Assembly: GCA_902766345.1 (NCBI GenBank)
Contig: CACXDK010000279.1
Span: 1-5,988 of the forward strand
Reading direction: 5' to 3'
Length of the DNA: 5,988 nt
Source: an uncultured Spirochaetaceae bacterium
GTDB lineage: Bacteria > Spirochaetota > Spirochaetia > Treponematales > Treponemataceae
Made by a program: the position numbers and the translations under genes. Positions 4,841 to 5,988 of this stretch are shown here, piece after piece (the stretch's first letter is position 1; the number at the start of each line of letters is the position of its first letter). Under the pieces are notes generated by a model. That model did not search any database, had not been told where the DNA came from, and was given only the letters and a program-made list of their open reading frames with translations.

Positions 4841-4873
4841 AATATCAGGGAATAAAATTTACGGGAGGTCTAT

Positions 4874-5988
4874 ATGTTGACTCGCTTTACCGTTGGTAAT
4901 TTCTGTTCTTTTGATAAAAATCAAACATTGTCCCTTATATCTGGTTCTATACAGAATAAAAAAGAAAGATTGTTTAAAACAAAAGATTTTAAGTTATTGA
5001 AGTTTGCCTCTATCTTTGGTGCAAATGCTTCAGGTAAATCCAATTTCATAAAAGCTATGGAATATGCTCAAACAGCTGTAATGGTTGGAATGGAACATCC
5101 TTTATTTGAGGTAAAGAAATATAGTTATAATCGTTTGAGTCCGAAAAACAAAGACAAAACTTCTTATTTTGAATTTGAAATTTGTATTGACGATGAGATT
5201 TATGCATATGGTTTCGAAATACTTATTTTCCAGAAAAGAGTATGCGAAGAGTGGCTTATAAAATTAGATAAGAATAACAAAGATATTCCAATTTTTACTA
5301 GAAATATAGACAACAAACAAATTTATTTTAATCCAGAATATTTGACTGAAAAGAATGCAGAAAGAATGAAAGTTTATATGGATGATTTTAAGTCTGTATC
5401 AAAAAAATTATTTCTTTCTGAAATTGTTTCTAATAAGGAAGAACTTTACAGAAGTAATCCTAAGTTAATTATCCTTAGAAAATTATTTGCTTGGATTGTT
5501 AGATTAAATATTTCTTATCCTGATACATCTATATCTGGTTATGATTGTTTCTCTCAAAAAAACATTGACGAATTATTTAATGCATTAAGTTCATTTAAAA
5601 CAGGTATTTCTAAAATTATTCCATGCGAAATATCTAAAGAACAAGCATTAGATAAACTTAACGCTGAATTCCGTAAAGAAATAGAAGAGTCGATTATTCG
5701 TGCTTGTCCAGCAGAATGTGATAAAAATGACAAGGATTGCGATCAATGTGGTTTTAGGATGAATTGTAATGGTCGTCTAATATTTGTTACATTCAGAGAC
5801 AGAACTCCTGTATTTACAGAAATTACATTTGAGCATTTCAATGTTCCTGGAGTTTATTTCTCTCTTGCAGAAGAATCAGATGGAACTCAGCGTTTATTGG
5901 ATTTGTTATCAGTTTTATTTATACAAAAAGAAAATTCAGTTTTTGTTATTGATGAAATTGATAGAAGTTTACATCCTCAATTAACAAT
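4874..5988 (+). CDS. AAA15/COG1106-type ATPase (RloA/AbiLi-like), 3' end beyond window
   Basis: This reading frame is open from 4874 to the window edge (371 codons) and is truncated only by the window. It encodes an SMC/ABC-type ATPase of the AAA_15/AAA_21 group. The start MLTRFTVGNFCSFDKNQTL is the usual N-terminal strand pair. Walker A is GANASGKSN (49-57), the ABC-type signature is ESDGTQRL (334-341), and Walker B is VFVIDEID with D360/E361, followed by a switch histidine H367 in SLHPQ. Between about 278 and 298 lies an unusual cysteine cluster (C278, C282, C289, C292, C298). GGGAGG lies 5 nt before the ATG, behind its own promoter. Relatives pair with RloB/AbiLii nucleases in abortive-infection systems, so a partner gene may follow to the right. 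A Septu-type PtuA or an OLD-type protein cannot be excluded without the C-terminus. Confidence 0.85.
   Translation, partial: MLTRFTVGNFCSFDKNQTLSLISGSIQNKKERLFKTKDFKLLKFASIFGANASGKSNFIKAMEYAQTAVMVGMEHPLFEVKKYSYNRLSPKNKDKTSYFEFEICIDDEIYAYGFEILIFQKRVCEEWLIKLDKNNKDIPIFTRNIDNKQIYFNPEYLTEKNAERMKVYMDDFKSVSKKLFLSEIVSNKEELYRSNPKLIILRKLFAWIVRLNISYPDTSISGYDCFSQKNIDELFNALSSFKTGISKIIPCEISKEQALDKLNAEFRKEIEESIIRACPAECDKNDKDCDQCGFRMNCNGRLIFVTFRDRTPVFTEITFEHFNVPGVYFSLAEESDGTQRLLDLLSVLFIQKENSVFVIDEIDRSLHPQLT

Larger units (their letters stand above)
4555..4873. other. Divergent intergenic regulatory region between the CBASS operon and the ATPase gene
   Basis: This 319-bp spacer holds no protein gene. From left to right it contains the capV SD, an inverted repeat (4577-4647), a plus-strand promoter and predicted small RNA ending at a strong terminator (4587-4723), an AT-rich stretch (4724-4783), a perfect dyad (4784-4808), and the ATPase promoter and SD. 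No clear minus-strand promoter for capV stands out. The best guess is a TATAAT at 4757-4762 read on the minus strand, but it lacks a good -35 at normal spacing. Confidence 0.7.

Noticed and set aside
1..5988. CRISPR array, tRNA, rRNA, IS transposase or integrase.
   Set aside because: No regularly spaced repeats, cloverleaf, rRNA signature or recombinase motif was seen on either strand.

Overview
The window is AT-rich bacterial DNA with strong Shine-Dalgarno (SD) sites of the AGGAGG type and sigma70-type promoters. It suggests a low-GC bacterium such as a Firmicute or a gut Treponema; no rRNA, tRNA or housekeeping marker fixes the species. It reads as accessory DNA: a phage- or ICE-type replication module followed by an anti-phage defence block.

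Left part (16-1825, + strand): four tightly packed genes, three of them touching or overlapping. They encode an excisionase-like HTH protein, a small protein resembling DUF2292, a winged-helix replication initiator (RepO/DnaD-like) and a DnaC-like helicase loader. Inside the initiator gene, in the linker between its two domains, lie phased TGGCA/TATAGCCA repeats followed by a 43-bp stretch that is 40/43 A+T. This is the layout of a lambda-type origin, so the origin, its binding protein and the helicase loader may all be here.

Middle (1826-2044): no convincing gene, but a long imperfect rod-like hairpin (1846-1974, about 46 pairs) ending in TTTTT, plus further mutually exclusive stems up to 2026. 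The + strand replication operon and the - strand defence operon converge here.

Defence operon (4554 to 2045, - strand): capV-like patatin phospholipase, then a DncV-like CD-NTase with a TTG start, then an E2-like protein with a candidate catalytic Cys. No E1 or JAB gene follows, so this fits a short type II (E2-only) CBASS. On phage sensing the CD-NTase would make a cyclic nucleotide, CapV would degrade membrane phospholipid, and the E2 would act on the CD-NTase.

Divergent spacer (4555-4873): a good + strand promoter (TTGACT-17-TAAAAT) sits about 80 bp upstream of a perfect intrinsic terminator. Together they predict a roughly 100-nt small RNA antisense to the likely capV leader. Further right come a 25-bp perfect dyad and a near-consensus promoter for the last gene.

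Right end (4874-5988, + strand, cut by the window edge): an AAA15/COG1106-type (RloA/AbiLi-like) ATPase with Walker A, signature and Walker B motifs and an unusual five-cysteine insertion. It is probably the first gene of a second defence system.
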